From the NCBI GenBank assembly GCA_964534275.1, contig CAZHQG010000013.1, positions 1 to 64,000 of the forward strand: a stretch of DNA of 64,000 nt, given 5' to 3'. The notes below the pieces were generated by a model. It was not told the origin of the DNA. It did no database searches and worked only from the letters and a program-made list of their open reading frames with translations. This DNA comes from HRBIN30 sp964534275 (GTDB taxonomy: Bacteria > Desulfobacterota > Binatia > HRBIN30). This document shows positions 7,833 through 16,955 of this stretch, piece after piece. Made by a program: the position numbers and the translations under genes. Position 1 is the stretch's first letter; every line of letters begins with the position of its first letter.

Positions 7833-10658
7833 GGCTGCCGAGTCTCCTTGGATGGCCTCCGGCTCGGAGCGAACTCGTTCCAGCAGTTCCAGTTCTGCGT
7901 CGCGCGTCCAGACGGCTCGGTCTCCTTGAATCGCAAAGCGACGAAAACTGAATCCATGGAACCACTGCTGGTCGCGCGTGAATATGCTGGGTCGTAAAAA
8001 CTCCGGGTGCAAGAGCAAGGACCCGTCGCGGCTATAGGTAACGCGGCCTTCTCGCCAAAGGAGGACGTACAGGTTGTCCTCGTCGTCGCAAGCGAGTTCC
8101 GATTCCCACCACGAGTTCGGCATTACCTTGGTATCGAGGAGCACGCCGTTGCGGGCGTAGTGCAACAGCTCTCCGACCGCGGCGTCGGTAACGTAGAAGT
8201 CGCCGCCACAAATGGTGATACTCCTCGGCTGCCGCAAAGGCTGATCGAAGCGGTCACGCAATTGCATTTCGTCCGCACCTTGTTGCCACACACGGCTATC
8301 CGCACAGAGCGCGACCAAAGGACCTCCGGTCGGCGCCACGGCGGCGACCGGACAACCTAGTACGGCCATCTCGCGCACGCCTTCCGGGCTCCAGCGAAGC
8401 CACCGGCCGTCACGCCCAACGATGTCGATGCCCTCGGTGGAGCAGCGCAGAGCAGGGTCGGGAACTGCCTCGTCCGCCAGCGGTGTCGCGGCGTCCGCCG
8501 ACGAAGCAAGCCGGTACAGTTTGCCGCCCATCCAGGCCACTGCGGAACCGTCGGGGCACAGAGCAAGATCCCACACTCCCCCGGGTAGGCTCCAGCGATC
8601 GACTAGCTTCCAGGAGTAACGCCCTGGTTTTGCTACCGCCCCAAGAAACGGGCGAAGGTGGCGCGCGTTTTTTACCTGGTCGCCGCGAACCAAGTGGTGG
8701 TCCAGCGCCGTCCAATCGAGCCCGGCAAACCGGACCTGCCAACCGCTCCATCCCACGCCATCTACGACCAACTCGAGCCAATGGTAGCCGGCTTCCAAAA
8801 ACACCGGGCCGACGGCGTCGATTTCGTCGTCGACGCGCACCGGAACATGCGAGGGGACAAGTTTGCGAAATTCGTATCTCCCGGAGGTCGGAGCTCGGAA
8901 GAGCACTTTGATCCTGCCCGACTGCATGGGGTCGACGAACATCCGCTCCAACGCTGCCGGCGGGATGCGCACGCGCCAGGCCAGGGTACGAGGTGTCAGC
9001 TCGTCCCACGGCGGTGGGGGTGGAACGGCTTCGACGACCGCTTCTGGGTAGTGTTCTTGCCAGATGCGCAGGAGCCGCTCGCGGGCGTGCACCGAGTCGG
9101 GCAGGAAGATCTCCACTGGACGGCCTGGCACAACTTGCATGGGCGTGAACAACGCCGTGTTCGATTCAACGCGGCGCACTTGGTGCAGCCACGCGTATGC
9201 GCGCAGCTTCCAGCCTAAGGACAAGGCTTCGACTTCGAAATCACGCCCGGGCTCGCTCATCGGAACCATGCACGTGGCCGCTTGCACGCAAGCCTTCCAA
9301 TGGGGAACCAAGAGAAATGCAACTCCTTGAGGATGCTGCGGCGACCGAAACATGTTCACCGCCCAAGGGCCAAAAAACCTGCGCTCGCTCTGTACGGCGG
9401 CGGAAACCCAAATTCCGACGAGCAGGGCCAGCACGGGCCATGCAAGCAGCGCCCCTGTACGCTGCGCCTCCTTGTAAAACCGGGCCACACCAAGGCCGGC
9501 CAAAACGTATACCGGAACAAAGACGGCAATGATGTAAAACTCGTTGCTGATCGCCGCCAACAGTGCCGCGACATTGAGCCCCAACAGCCCTACCGTCGCC
9601 AGTGCAGCAAACGAATCCCGTGCTGCCCACAGCGCCGTACCCAAGCCGATGAGGAGACTTGTGCGTACCACGGGGTCCAACACGACTGGGGGAACGGCGG
9701 CGCTTGCGAACTCCGGGAAAAATGCGCGCCGCAGGAACGCAGCGTTCGTGGCTAGCTTTTGCGAAAGCGTAGAGGCTCCAACACGGACCGGCTGCAGGCC
9801 TCCGAATACGTAGGCGAACCCCTCGGGTTCGGATGAAACGTCCAAGATTGCCGGGATGCTTGCGACGACAGTGACCACCGCGCACGTCCCCACTGTGCTG
9901 CGCATTCGTCGCCACTGCGATGGCCACCACCAGGCAAACACCGCTAACGCCAAGACAACAAACGGCGGAAGGAGGTAGAGTGCCCAGTACGCATGCAAAC
10001 CAACCACCAGTGCTGCAGCAGCCAGCCAAAGCGCCCGAGGGCGTTGGTCGCGCAAGCCGCGAACGAGTCCACCCAGCACGAGCGCTTGGAAAAGCGGTGT
10101 GAGAAACTGGTGATAGCCGTTGCGCGTGGCCCACAAATGCCACCAGGAGATGGCAACCAGCGCCGTCGTAGCACAAGCCGCGGTGCGTCCGAAGAGAACC
10201 CAGGCACACCAAGCGATGGCTCCGAGGGTGGCAAGGCTAATGAAGAGCTGTGCCAGCCGCATTGCCTCGATTGGGTCGGGCACGAGCAAACCCGTCGCGG
10301 CGATGACGTAGGAAAACAACGTGTGTGCGTACCATGCGTAGGGCTTGTACGGAAACCCTTTTTCCCGGAGCTCGTCGGCGAAGTTCACGAACGCCAGAAC
10401 TTCGCCCAGGTACCCAGCAGGCACGGTGTGGAAGTAACGCGTGCGAAACCAAAGTCCGACCGCGAGCGCGAGAATGAGTGCCACCGAGTGGGGCCATGTC
10501 CAGCCTTCTGGTGCCTGGTCTCCCGCCCGGGCCTTCACGGCCGACAGGATCACGGCGCCCAATCCCAGTGCCGCGGCCACGTGCCAGGTGTTGACCCAGG
10601 GCGACACGGTCAACAGCCCTGCTGCTGCAGCCACCAATAACAGCGCGAGCGTCAGCAT
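7821..10658 (-). CDS. Large polytopic membrane protein with PA14-like and beta-propeller C-terminus
   Basis: This 945-residue protein begins with about 430 residues rich in hydrophobic helices, resembling lipid-linked-sugar glycosyltransferases of the ArnT/GT39 type, though the family's acidic pair in the first periplasmic loop is not obvious. A soluble part follows. Around residues 590-665 is a sheet-like segment (SGRIKVLFRAPTSGRYEF, later FLEAGYHWLELVVDG) typical of PA14 carbohydrate-binding modules. Residues about 680-930 look like NHL/SMP-30-type propeller blades (GGVWDLALCPDGSAVAWMGG, YVTDAAVGELLHY). The ATG at 10658 is chosen over a TTG 12 bases upstream; neither has a clear ribosome binding site. 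A transferase with an extracytoplasmic sensing or binding domain is the best guess. Confidence 0.7.
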   Translation of the reverse strand: MLTLALLLVAAAAGLLTVSPWVNTWHVAAALGLGAVILSAVKARAGDQAPEGWTWPHSVALILALAVGLWFRTRYFHTVPAGYLGEVLAFVNFADELREKGFPYKPYAWYAHTLFSYVIAATGLLVPDPIEAMRLAQLFISLATLGAIAWCAWVLFGRTAACATTALVAISWWHLWATRNGYHQFLTPLFQALVLGGLVRGLRDQRPRALWLAAAALVVGLHAYWALYLLPPFVVLALAVFAWWWPSQWRRMRSTVGTCAVVTVVASIPAILDVSSEPEGFAYVFGGLQPVRVGASTLSQKLATNAAFLRRAFFPEFASAAVPPVVLDPVVRTSLLIGLGTALWAARDSFAALATVGLLGLNVAALLAAISNEFYIIAVFVPVYVLAGLGVARFYKEAQRTGALLAWPVLALLVGIWVSAAVQSERRFFGPWAVNMFRSPQHPQGVAFLLVPHWKACVQAATCMVPMSEPGRDFEVEALSLGWKLRAYAWLHQVRRVESNTALFTPMQVVPGRPVEIFLPDSVHARERLLRIWQEHYPEAVVEAVPPPPPWDELTPRTLAWRVRIPPAALERMFVDPMQSGRIKVLFRAPTSGRYEFRKLVPSHVPVRVDDEIDAVGPVFLEAGYHWLELVVDGVGWSGWQVRFAGLDWTALDHHLVRGDQVKNARHLRPFLGAVAKPGRYSWKLVDRWSLPGGVWDLALCPDGSAVAWMGGKLYRLASSADAATPLADEAVPDPALRCSTEGIDIVGRDGRWLRWSPEGVREMAVLGCPVAAVAPTGGPLVALCADSRVWQQGADEMQLRDRFDQPLRQPRSITICGGDFYVTDAAVGELLHYARNGVLLDTKVMPNSWWESELACDDEDNLYVLLWREGRVTYSRDGSLLLHPEFLRPSIFTRDQQWFHGFSFRRFAIQGDRAVWTRDAELELLERVRSEPEAIQGDSAASDG

Positions 10659-10862
10659 ATCGAACAACAAGTTCGCCAGAACCGCGCCGAGAGCCGTCTC
10701 TGATCACCGATCGTTCCGGTTCCCTTCCCGGGCCGTTGGTCCCGACGCGCGATGCTTCGTGGGATTGCCGCACACTGCGAGCCCAGCCTGTTCTGTGTGT
10801 GCCCGCCCTCCCCTCGCATCTTTCGCATCTTCCCCCACCGAGCGATCGACGCTCCCATGGGG

Positions 10863-11414
10863 CTACGGAGCGCGAAAATAATGTTGCCGGTAAAACAACA
10901 GCTCCGCGATAGACTCATGAATGTCGCTCGAAGCTAGATGAGCCTTCTTCTTCGGCGGCGGGGGCGGACCTTGCGGATACCAGCGGCGAACGAGTTCCTT
11001 CACCGTGCTCACATCGATGATCCGGTAGTGCAAGAACTGGTCAAGTTCGGGCATGTAACGGGCGAGAAAGCGCCGATCTTGCCAGACCGAGTTGCCACAC
11101 AACGGCGCTGAGCGGGGTTCGCAGTAACGTTTGACGAATTCGAGAGTTTGCTGCTCCGCCTCGCGGACGGTCACCCGCGACGCGCGACAGCGCTCCAACA
11201 GCCCCGACTCTGTATGATGCTGCCGGTTCCACTCGTCCATGCTTTGCAGCACCGCTTCGGGCTGGTGGATGGCAAGCACAGGGCCTTCGGCAACGATGCG
11301 AAGTTCGTTATCCGAGATCAAAGAAGCGATCTCCAAAATGCGGTCCCGTTCGGGGTCGAGCCCGGTCATCTCCATATCGACCCACACGAGCAAGTCGCGG
11401 CGCAAATTGGTCAC
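10863..11414 (-). CDS. orn: Oligoribonuclease
   Basis: The 183-residue protein has the family's usual length and the DEDDh exonuclease motifs: Exo I VDMEMTGLD (Asp13, Glu15), Exo II GNSVWQDRRFLARYMPEL, and Exo III with the H..SSDIHESIAEL helix. It degrades two- to five-base RNA fragments, including pGpG from cyclic-di-GMP turnover, in the cytoplasm. A proline-lysine stretch (GPPPPPKKK) replaces the more common short loop before Exo III. It lies between the membrane-protein gene and the SDR gene on the same strand, with 73 bases before the latter. Confidence 0.96.
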   Translation of the reverse strand: MTNLRRDLLVWVDMEMTGLDPERDRILEIASLISDNELRIVAEGPVLAIHQPEAVLQSMDEWNRQHHTESGLLERCRASRVTVREAEQQTLEFVKRYCEPRSAPLCGNSVWQDRRFLARYMPELDQFLHYRIIDVSTVKELVRRWYPQGPPPPPKKKAHLASSDIHESIAELLFYRQHYFRAP

Positions 11415-11487
11415 GCGCCTGCCGTATCACGATCCCCAAGACGCAACAACGTGCGTGTGTCCGCCGCCCTTGAGCAGGTGCTGAGAC

Positions 11488-12279
11488 TTACAAGCTCGGA
11501 GGCGGAAAGGGCCAGTTCGAAGCTTCTGTGCCGCCGTCGACTTCGAAGACCTTGCCAGTGACCCAGCTCGAAGCCGGCGACACCAAGTACAGCGCGGCTA
11601 AAGCAATATCCTCTACGGTGCCCAGTCGGCGCATGGGAGTGAGCGCTTCCATCTTTTGGCGTAACTCGTCGTTGAGAAACGGCGCGAGGGCAGACGTTTC
11701 CGTTGCGCCAACTGCAATCGCGTTTACGCGGACCTTCGGTGCAAACTCTTGCCCCAACACTCGGGTCATGTGCGAGAGCGCTGCTTTGGCGGTGCTGTAC
11801 GCGACGAACCCCGCCAGAGGAAAGCGGCCAGCCGCCGAGGAGATGTTCAATACCACGCCTCCGCCGGCGGTCTTCAACATGTGCGGCACCGCCAGGCGGG
11901 TTAGCAAAAACGCGGAGGTTACGTTGAAGTGGAATGCTTCCTCGAACATTTTCTCGCTGGTGTACAGGGCATCGCACGGCGGAGTTCCACCAGCGTTGTT
12001 GACCACGATGTCGATGCGGCCAAAGCGGTCGAGCGTCGTTTGCACCACCCGTTCGAGGTCTCCCCGCTCGTTCACGTCGCACCGGACGGCCACAGCCTCC
12101 CGGCCCAGCGCACGGACTTCTTCGGCCGTTTGAGCAATTTGTTCTTCGGTGCGTGCGGCGCACACGACGTTGGCGCCCACTTCCGCAAAGGCCAAGGCAC
12201 AGCCGCGGCCGATGCCGCGGCCAGCGCCGGTCACGATGGCGACGCGGTCGTCGAGTCGAAATCGGTCGAGCAGAGCCAT
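11488..12279 (-). CDS. Short-chain dehydrogenase/reductase (SDR)
   Basis: The 263-residue protein is a classical SDR. The nucleotide-binding motif is VTGAGRGIGRG near residue 17, the structural motif is NNAGG, the catalytic Ser is in LNISSAAG, and the Tyr/Lys pair is in YSTAKAAL. The C-terminus VTGKVFEVDGG matches FabG-like enzymes. The NAD/NADP preference is not clear, although an Arg after strand 2 (CAARTEE) hints at NADPH. The amidohydrolase gene ends 15 bases before this ATG, so the two are probably co-transcribed and may act on one pathway. Confidence 0.93.
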   Translation of the reverse strand: MALLDRFRLDDRVAIVTGAGRGIGRGCALAFAEVGANVVCAARTEEQIAQTAEEVRALGREAVAVRCDVNERGDLERVVQTTLDRFGRIDIVVNNAGGTPPCDALYTSEKMFEEAFHFNVTSAFLLTRLAVPHMLKTAGGGVVLNISSAAGRFPLAGFVAYSTAKAALSHMTRVLGQEFAPKVRVNAIAVGATETSALAPFLNDELRQKMEALTPMRRLGTVEDIALAALYLVSPASSWVTGKVFEVDGGTEASNWPFPPPSL

Positions 12280-12294
12280 ATCGGTCCTTTCAAA

Positions 12295-13368
12295 TCACGC
12301 AGGAAGGCCGTAAAAGCGTTCGGCGTTGCGCCCGAGAATCTTTTCCTTCACCTCAGGATCCAGGTCGCTCCTGGTCCGCAGCGGTCGTGTGGATTCAGGC
12401 CACTCGCTGTCCCAGTGCGGATAGTCGCTGGCGTACATGATGAAGTCGCTGCCAAGCTCTTCTACCGCGAGCGGAATCGCGCATTCTCCGGCTTCGCAAC
12501 TGACGTACAGTTGCCCTCGCGCAATGTATTCCTTGGGCAGATGCTTGCACTCAGGCGTCAGTCGCCCGCGCTTTTCCAAGTGTTCCTCCATACGCTCCAT
12601 GAAATAGGGAACCCAACCCACGCCCGACTCGAGCAGGGCCACCCGCAGCCGCGGATGGCGCTCCAGCACGCCTCCGAGGATCAGTGCCGTAGAGGCGACC
12701 ATCATGTCGAAGGGAAAACTGATCACGTGAACCTTGAGGTAATTGTCGAACCGCTCGGTGCCCAGCTTCGGTAGGTGAATGCCGGGCGCCCCGTGGATGC
12801 CCAGAGGCATGTCTAGGTCTTCGGCCGCGGCGTAAAACGGATCCAAGTCGGGATGGTCGAGGTTGCGTGTTCGCAGCACGGCAGGAACCATGGTCACGAC
12901 AAGACCCAGTTTCTTGGCCTCCGTCATGATGTCGATCGACGAGGGAACGTCTTCGATCGGCACCAGCGCCGCACCGAAAAATCGCCCCCTCCCCTGCCGG
13001 CAGTAATCCGCCATCCAACGGTTGTAGGCCCGAGCAAACTCGGCAGCAAAAGCAGAGTCCAGAAATCCCGGTAATCCGAGAGCCGCACTGGGAAAAAAGA
13101 CCAAGCGGTCGATGCCGTCGCGGTCGGCATCGGCCAGCACTCCTTCCGGGGTAAATGGGTTGGCGCCACGGTCGAGGCACATTCCTTCCTCTGCGCGGCA
13201 GCCAGCTCCCGGGCCTTTCGATTGCGGGTACGGGCGCCCTTCGATGTAAAGAGCGGTATCTCCGTCGCCAGGATCGCTAAACCGGATTTTGTCTGGAAAC
13301 CTCTCCATGAGTTCGGCAATCAGTTCGCGCCCTTCGATCACATGAGCGTCTGCATCGACCACGCGCAT
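12295..13368 (-). CDS. Amidohydrolase family 2 metal-dependent hydrolase/decarboxylase
   Basis: The 357-residue protein begins MRVVDADAHVIE, the strand-1 metal motif of the ACMSD-type amidohydrolases. Other conserved parts are LVFFPSAAL, ARAYNRWMADYC, the GIHGAPG strand with its metal-ligand His, FPFDMMVASTALILGGVLERHPRLRVALLESG split over two helices, and YASDYPHWDSEWPES near the end, which holds the catalytic Asp. The family includes aromatic decarboxylases and hydrolases of ring-cleavage products. The ATG at 13368 has GGAGG upstream and begins the conserved fold, so the longer frame is not used. Confidence 0.92.
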   Translation of the reverse strand: MRVVDADAHVIEGRELIAELMERFPDKIRFSDPGDGDTALYIEGRPYPQSKGPGAGCRAEEGMCLDRGANPFTPEGVLADADRDGIDRLVFFPSAALGLPGFLDSAFAAEFARAYNRWMADYCRQGRGRFFGAALVPIEDVPSSIDIMTEAKKLGLVVTMVPAVLRTRNLDHPDLDPFYAAAEDLDMPLGIHGAPGIHLPKLGTERFDNYLKVHVISFPFDMMVASTALILGGVLERHPRLRVALLESGVGWVPYFMERMEEHLEKRGRLTPECKHLPKEYIARGQLYVSCEAGECAIPLAVEELGSDFIMYASDYPHWDSEWPESTRPLRTRSDLDPEVKEKILGRNAERFYGLPA

Positions 13369-13527
13369 AGCTGAACCTCCGACTTCGGCACTGTCTGGGA
13401 CTAACGATGGTGCTTTGCCGCAGGAGAAGCGCGAAGGCAAGGGTCCTGCCGGCGCCGTGCCACTTCTTTTTACAGGCGGGCGAAGGGCAATCGCTTCTCA
13501 CGCGCGTTCTTTGCTAGGGACTCGGAC

Positions 13528-15882
13528 GTGATTGCTCTCCGCGCCAGTTCGGCACTCTCGGCGGTGATGGTCATGTTGGTGTGCGTCGGCCTGGTTGCTT
13601 GCCGGCGTCTGCATGTACCGGACGCCCCGCCCGTTCCCGCTTCCACAGAGCAGGGGAACCCGGGCAAACTTTATGCGGTCCTGATCAACGGGGGCGGCAC
13701 CAAAGAGCACAACTACCGCTCTCACGTGCTGCACTTGCAGCACTTGACGAGACTTCTCTTGGCCGCAGGAGTTCCCGGGGAGCGGGTGACCATTTTCAGT
13801 AGCGACGGGCAGGATCCTGCGCCCGACGTCGCCGTTCGGCCCCACGCTTTGCACCCGAAGCTCTGGCTTGTAGAAGGCACTGCTGCCACGGCGTGGCTGG
13901 GTCCGACTCTGCAGTACGAAAACGCCTCCGTGCCGCCGTTCGAACTCCGTCCGGCCACCGCAGCACAATTGGATGCGTGGTTTGCAGAAGCTGCAGGGTG
14001 GTTGCGTCCGGGCGACACGTTGCTGGTGTTCGTAACCGACCACGGAGAGAAAAACGACCAAGACCTTGACCAAAACTCCATCGTTCTTTGGGGAGAACAA
14101 CAACACCTGCGCGTGGAAGAGTTCGGTCGCTTCCTTCGTCGACTCCACCCTGAGGTCCGGGTGGTGTTGTTCATGTCGCAGTGTTTTTCCGGTGCTTTCG
14201 CTCGCCTGATGTCTTCTGCTGACGGTGCCGACGAAGTCCCACCGGGAAACGTTTGTGGGTACTTTGCTTCTACCAAAGACCGCCCCGCGTACGGCTGCTA
14301 TCCGGAAAACTTGGGCAAAGATAACGTGGGCCATGCCTTCCACATGATTCGGGGGTGGGCCATGGAGCGCAGCCTCGTAAGGGCACACGAGGTTACTTTG
14401 GTTGCGGACGACACACCGGACGTGCCCTTTCGAACGTCCGACCAGTTCCTTGAGCATTTGCTTCGCCGGCATGCGGCAAACACGGGACAGACGTTCGAGG
14501 AGGTGGTCGACGGGTTCCTCACCCGTGCTTGGGAGCGGAAGGCAAAGTGGGAACATTCCGTCCGACTCCTCGACCGCATTGGGTCGGCGTACGGCATGTT
14601 CAGTGCCCGAACGCTCGCGGAACTGAAAGCACAAACAGCAAGCTTGCCCGATATCGCGCACCAGCTTCGCAACGTCAGCCGCTCGTGGCGAGGAGCCTGG
14701 CACGACGCCAACGCTGCCAACTGGCAGCGTTTTTTGGAAAGTCATCCCCGCTGGCGGGATCGCTTGTCGCGACTGGAGCCTAAAGACCTGACCATCGAAC
14801 AGCGAATAGCCCTAGCGAACGAGTTGCTGCCCGAGTTGTGGTCATTTGCGTCGACGCGTTCAGACGTGGCCGCCCGCCTGCAGCGACTGCACCGCAACAC
14901 ACGAAAGTCGGCTGCGGCTAGCTACCGGATGGAGGTCCGACTTGCCGCCCTGTTGCGCATGCAAACCTTGCTCGTGCGAGTAGCAGGAATGGAATATCTC
15001 GAAACCGCCGGTACGGAGCGAGAGCGAGAGGCATTTGCCGCATTGGGGCGTTGCGAAGAAATCGAGCTTCCCGACCGTGAGCTTCCTGCTCCCGGGGTGC
15101 GTGTGGCCAAGCAGTTTCCCCGGTACGACGACGAGGTCCAGGCAGTACGCTCCAGCCTACCTGCGTGGATGGGAATTCAGTTCCGGGCTCCGAGCGAGGA
15201 ACTCGTGCGGCGCCACAATTTGCGCCCAGGAGCCGCTGCGGTCATTACCGTTTATCCGAATTCTCCCGCCCAGGCAGCCGGTCTCCAGCAAGGGGACATC
15301 GTGCTTGGCCCTCCAGGCAACCCGTTCGAGGAGCGTGGGCAAGTGCGGAGTTGGATCATGATGGCTCGTGTGGGAGAACCGCTCTCGCTCGAAATCCTGC
15401 GGGGTGAGCAAAGGGAAACGCTGACTTTGGTTCCGACGGCGTATCCCCTGCGCTGGCCGTCGCTGCCTGGGCCGCCAAAAATCGGCGAGCTGGCTCCGCC
15501 AGTAGACCTTGTTCCTTACCGCGGAGAAGTCCCCCGCCTTGGAGAGGGGCAAGCGTACGTTCTCTTCTTCTGGGCGACTTGGTGTGCTCCGTGTAAAGCA
15601 TCGCTTCCCGAGCTCGCTGCCTTCGAGTCCGAACGGAGAACGCCTGTCGTGGCCATCACGGACGAGTCGAAAGCCAATATCGACCGGTTTTTTCAGACGT
15701 ACTCCGGCCCGTTCCCCAGTCGGATCGCTACCGACGAGTTTCGCAAGGCGTTTGTAGCGTTTGGCGTCAGCGGCACGCCCACGTTCGTCCTGGTGGACGG
15801 CGAGGGCCGCGTGCGGGCTGTGCACACCGGGTACGATGCGACACGGGGCCTCCCTTTCGAGGGCTGGGCGTGGAAGCGGTGA
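13528..15882 (+). CDS. Lipoprotein fusing caspase/legumain-like peptidase, PDZ and thioredoxin domains
   Basis: This 784-residue protein starts with a signal peptide ending in the lipobox LVAC (Cys25). Residues about 45-330 resemble a clan-CD cysteine peptidase (C13 legumain or caspase-like): AVLINGGGTKEHN, then LLVFVTDHGE with His172, and VVLFMSQCFSGAF with Cys219, the expected catalytic dyad. A helical middle section follows. Residues about 545-640 form a PDZ domain (WMGIQF...NSPAQAAGLQQGDIVLG). Residues about 655-784 form a TlpA/ResA-like thioredoxin domain with active site WATWCAPCK (Cys686, Cys689) and the cis-Pro segment SGTPTFVLVD. All catalytic residues appear present. It is probably periplasmic and membrane-anchored. 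The substrate is unknown. The transporter gene overlaps its end. Confidence 0.85.
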   Translation: MIALRASSALSAVMVMLVCVGLVACRRLHVPDAPPVPASTEQGNPGKLYAVLINGGGTKEHNYRSHVLHLQHLTRLLLAAGVPGERVTIFSSDGQDPAPDVAVRPHALHPKLWLVEGTAATAWLGPTLQYENASVPPFELRPATAAQLDAWFAEAAGWLRPGDTLLVFVTDHGEKNDQDLDQNSIVLWGEQQHLRVEEFGRFLRRLHPEVRVVLFMSQCFSGAFARLMSSADGADEVPPGNVCGYFASTKDRPAYGCYPENLGKDNVGHAFHMIRGWAMERSLVRAHEVTLVADDTPDVPFRTSDQFLEHLLRRHAANTGQTFEEVVDGFLTRAWERKAKWEHSVRLLDRIGSAYGMFSARTLAELKAQTASLPDIAHQLRNVSRSWRGAWHDANAANWQRFLESHPRWRDRLSRLEPKDLTIEQRIALANELLPELWSFASTRSDVAARLQRLHRNTRKSAAASYRMEVRLAALLRMQTLLVRVAGMEYLETAGTEREREAFAALGRCEEIELPDRELPAPGVRVAKQFPRYDDEVQAVRSSLPAWMGIQFRAPSEELVRRHNLRPGAAAVITVYPNSPAQAAGLQQGDIVLGPPGNPFEERGQVRSWIMMARVGEPLSLEILRGEQRETLTLVPTAYPLRWPSLPGPPKIGELAPPVDLVPYRGEVPRLGEGQAYVLFFWATWCAPCKASLPELAAFESERRTPVVAITDESKANIDRFFQTYSGPFPSRIATDEFRKAFVAFGVSGTPTFVLVDGEGRVRAVHTGYDATRGLPFEGWAWKR

Positions 15883-16862
15883 GAACATCGGAGGCAGGCA
15901 CTGCCTCCGCCGCAACCGAGGAGTTGCTCCACGACGCACGACAGGAGCGATGGGGCGTGTTGTTTGCCGTGTTGTGCGCCATCAACGGTGCCTTCGTGCC
16001 AGCTGTGGCGAATGTGACCACCCGTGCGGCAGACCCGTTCGTGGTCACCGTTGCCACCACGTGGTTTGCAGGCGTTGCAGCGCTGGTCGTCCTCCTGGCT
16101 CGCGGGCAGCTTCGCGTTTTGTGGGCACCTCGGCACGCCGTGCAGCTCGCGCTGTTGGGTGCCCTGGGAACTGCTCTGGCCTTCACGTTGTTTTTCACAG
16201 GAGCGTCGCGCGCCACAGCGGTGCAAACGGTATTGGCGCTGCAAATCGAGCCCGTGTACTCGCTGCTGCTCTCTTGGTTTGTGTTGGGTCATAAGCCTTC
16301 AGGGCAGCGAGTGGCGGCTACGCTGTGCATCCTCGCCGGGCTCGCGGTGGCATTCGGCCGGGAGGGCCTCAGTGCAAGCAGCGGCATTGCGTATCTTCTG
16401 GCCACGCCATTGTGCTGGCAATTGTCCCATTTGATCGTCCTGCGATGGTTGCCGGGAATCTCGCCGGATGTGCTGGCGGGGGCGCGCTATTTGTGGGGTA
16501 CGGCTTTCCTTACGGTCATTGGAGCGTTCTTTGGTGTCGGAAGCGACGTCGCCGCCGTGCCGGGGCTACCGTGGGGTTGGGTGGCCGCACAGGGCTGCGT
16601 GCTGAGTTACGGTGGCACGATGTTGTGGTACGGCGCGGTCACCCGGATCGACTTGGCTCGTGCCACAGTGTTGGTGGTTCCCACGGTACCACTGCTCTCC
16701 CTGGCCACGAGCTTTATCTTCTTGGGTGAAGTGCCGAACGCGCGCCAAGCTGTCGGTGTGGCCATCACGGCCCTTGGTGTGTACGTGTTCGCGCGTCGCG
16801 GCGTGCCGCCGCGTGTGCTCGGGGCAAAGCAAGCGGCCGTAGGTCCGGGTAAGTTTCGCTAA
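15870..16862 (+). CDS. EamA/DMT-family transporter
   Basis: The 330-residue protein has about ten hydrophobic helices in two similar halves, the hallmark of drug/metabolite transporters of the EamA type. Typical segments are GVLFAVLCAINGAF and ALQIEPVYSLLLSWFVLGHKPSGQ in the first half, and ARATVLVVPTVPLLSLATSFIFLGE in the second. It would sit in the inner membrane and export small metabolites; the substrate is unknown. The GTG start lies inside the final codons of the peptidase-thioredoxin gene (13-base overlap), so translation is probably coupled. Confidence 0.9.
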   Translation: MEAVRTSEAGTASAATEELLHDARQERWGVLFAVLCAINGAFVPAVANVTTRAADPFVVTVATTWFAGVAALVVLLARGQLRVLWAPRHAVQLALLGALGTALAFTLFFTGASRATAVQTVLALQIEPVYSLLLSWFVLGHKPSGQRVAATLCILAGLAVAFGREGLSASSGIAYLLATPLCWQLSHLIVLRWLPGISPDVLAGARYLWGTAFLTVIGAFFGVGSDVAAVPGLPWGWVAAQGCVLSYGGTMLWYGAVTRIDLARATVLVVPTVPLLSLATSFIFLGEVPNARQAVGVAITALGVYVFARRGVPPRVLGAKQAAVGPGKFR

Positions 16863-16955
16863 GTGCAGCTCTCTTGAAGCGTGTTGCCCCAAGGGTGTGG
16901 GTGCACTTCCGATCGTCGGTGGGGGCGCGAGGCGGACCGAAACCCGCCGAAAGAA

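Noticed and set aside
12551..13180. Minus-strand 209-residue frame inside the amidohydrolase gene
   Set aside because: It is a frame-shifted shadow of the amidohydrolase on the same strand, whose own frame carries every family motif.
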